Part shown: positions 63,964 to 64,000 of the stretch, piece by piece
Position numbering within the stretch: the stretch's first letter is position 1
Layout of the letters: every line of letters begins with the position of its first letter
Assembly: GCF_036670015.1 (NCBI RefSeq)
Contig: NZ_CP137636.1
Span: 2,086,501 to 2,150,500, forward strand
Source of the DNA: Niallia sp. XMNu-256
GTDB lineage: Bacteria; Bacillota; Bacilli; Bacillales; Cytobacillaceae
Length of the DNA: 64,000 nt
Direction: 5' to 3'
Notes under the pieces: model-generated
What the model saw: only the letters and a program-made list of their open reading frames with translations
Database searches by the model: none
Told to the model about the DNA's origin: nothing
Program-made: the position numbers and the translations under genes

Positions 63964-64000
63964 TCTATCAATTATACCTGTATGGACAAATTCATTTAAA

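Overview
The window is chromosomal DNA from a low-GC, spore-forming member of the Bacillaceae. The signs are T-box and S-box leaders, a CwlC-type spore amidase, a Spo0E-family phosphatase, Sda, a YhcN/YlaJ lipoprotein, a PPDK/PDRP pair and many gene products close to their Bacillus subtilis counterparts. Strong GGAGG-type ribosome-binding sites and frequent TTG/GTG starts fit this. I see no phage, insertion sequence, rRNA, tRNA or CRISPR array.

Layout. 1-2909: two UV-damage endonuclease (UvsE) genes flank an HPr kinase/phosphorylase paralogue. 2974-6629: fructose operon fruR-fruK-fruA behind a promoter that carries a cre box. 6717-8000: MFS exporter. 8112-13344: trpEGDCF behind two successive tryptophan T-boxes, without trpBA. 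14876-17630: proBA behind a proline T-box. 17674-22200: cupin, membrane and sporulation genes (cwlC, spo0E-like) with hypotheticals. 22216-25925: mnmH, then metI-metC behind a SAM riboswitch. 26118-28898: small genes including sda, a YhcN-like lipoprotein, and yidC preceded by a MifM-like sensor ORF that is frameshifted in an A8 run. 29112-34588: pncB-nadE (NAD synthesis) and pflB-pflA (anaerobic pyruvate cleavage). 35040-38985: nrnB, an ABC-F ATPase and small proteins. 39071-39870: an ORF-free, apparently transcribed stretch whose ends pair over 24 bp. 40194-49554: class A PBP, ilvE, HAD, frameshifted YneR-like gene, HemD-like gene, ppiB, GNAT, ppaC, HD and SRPBCC proteins. 49816-53315: PPDK and its regulator. 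53408-59001: oxidoreductase, dimeric dUTPase, exoA, SUV3-like helicase, DUF59 protein. 59042-63963: IclR regulator and the lower catechol meta-cleavage pathway (2-hydroxymuconate-semialdehyde dehydrogenase, hydratase, decarboxylase, tautomerase), cut by the window end.

Most notable non-coding content: (1) the roughly 800-nt candidate large structured RNA at 39071-39870, with promoter, 24-bp closing helix, several local hairpins, a possible pseudoknot and a terminator; (2) an intergenic repeat of about 110-200 bp in six recognisable copies, three per orientation, built around two hairpins; (3) the MifM-like leader with a hairpin that masks the yidC ribosome-binding site; (4) tandem Trp T-boxes with a repeat copy between them.

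Two genes (the MifM-like ORF and the YneR-like ORF) are each one nucleotide out of frame in poly-A runs. This suggests either homopolymer sequencing errors or slippage-prone genes. All family names rest on reading motifs by eye; no database search was possible.
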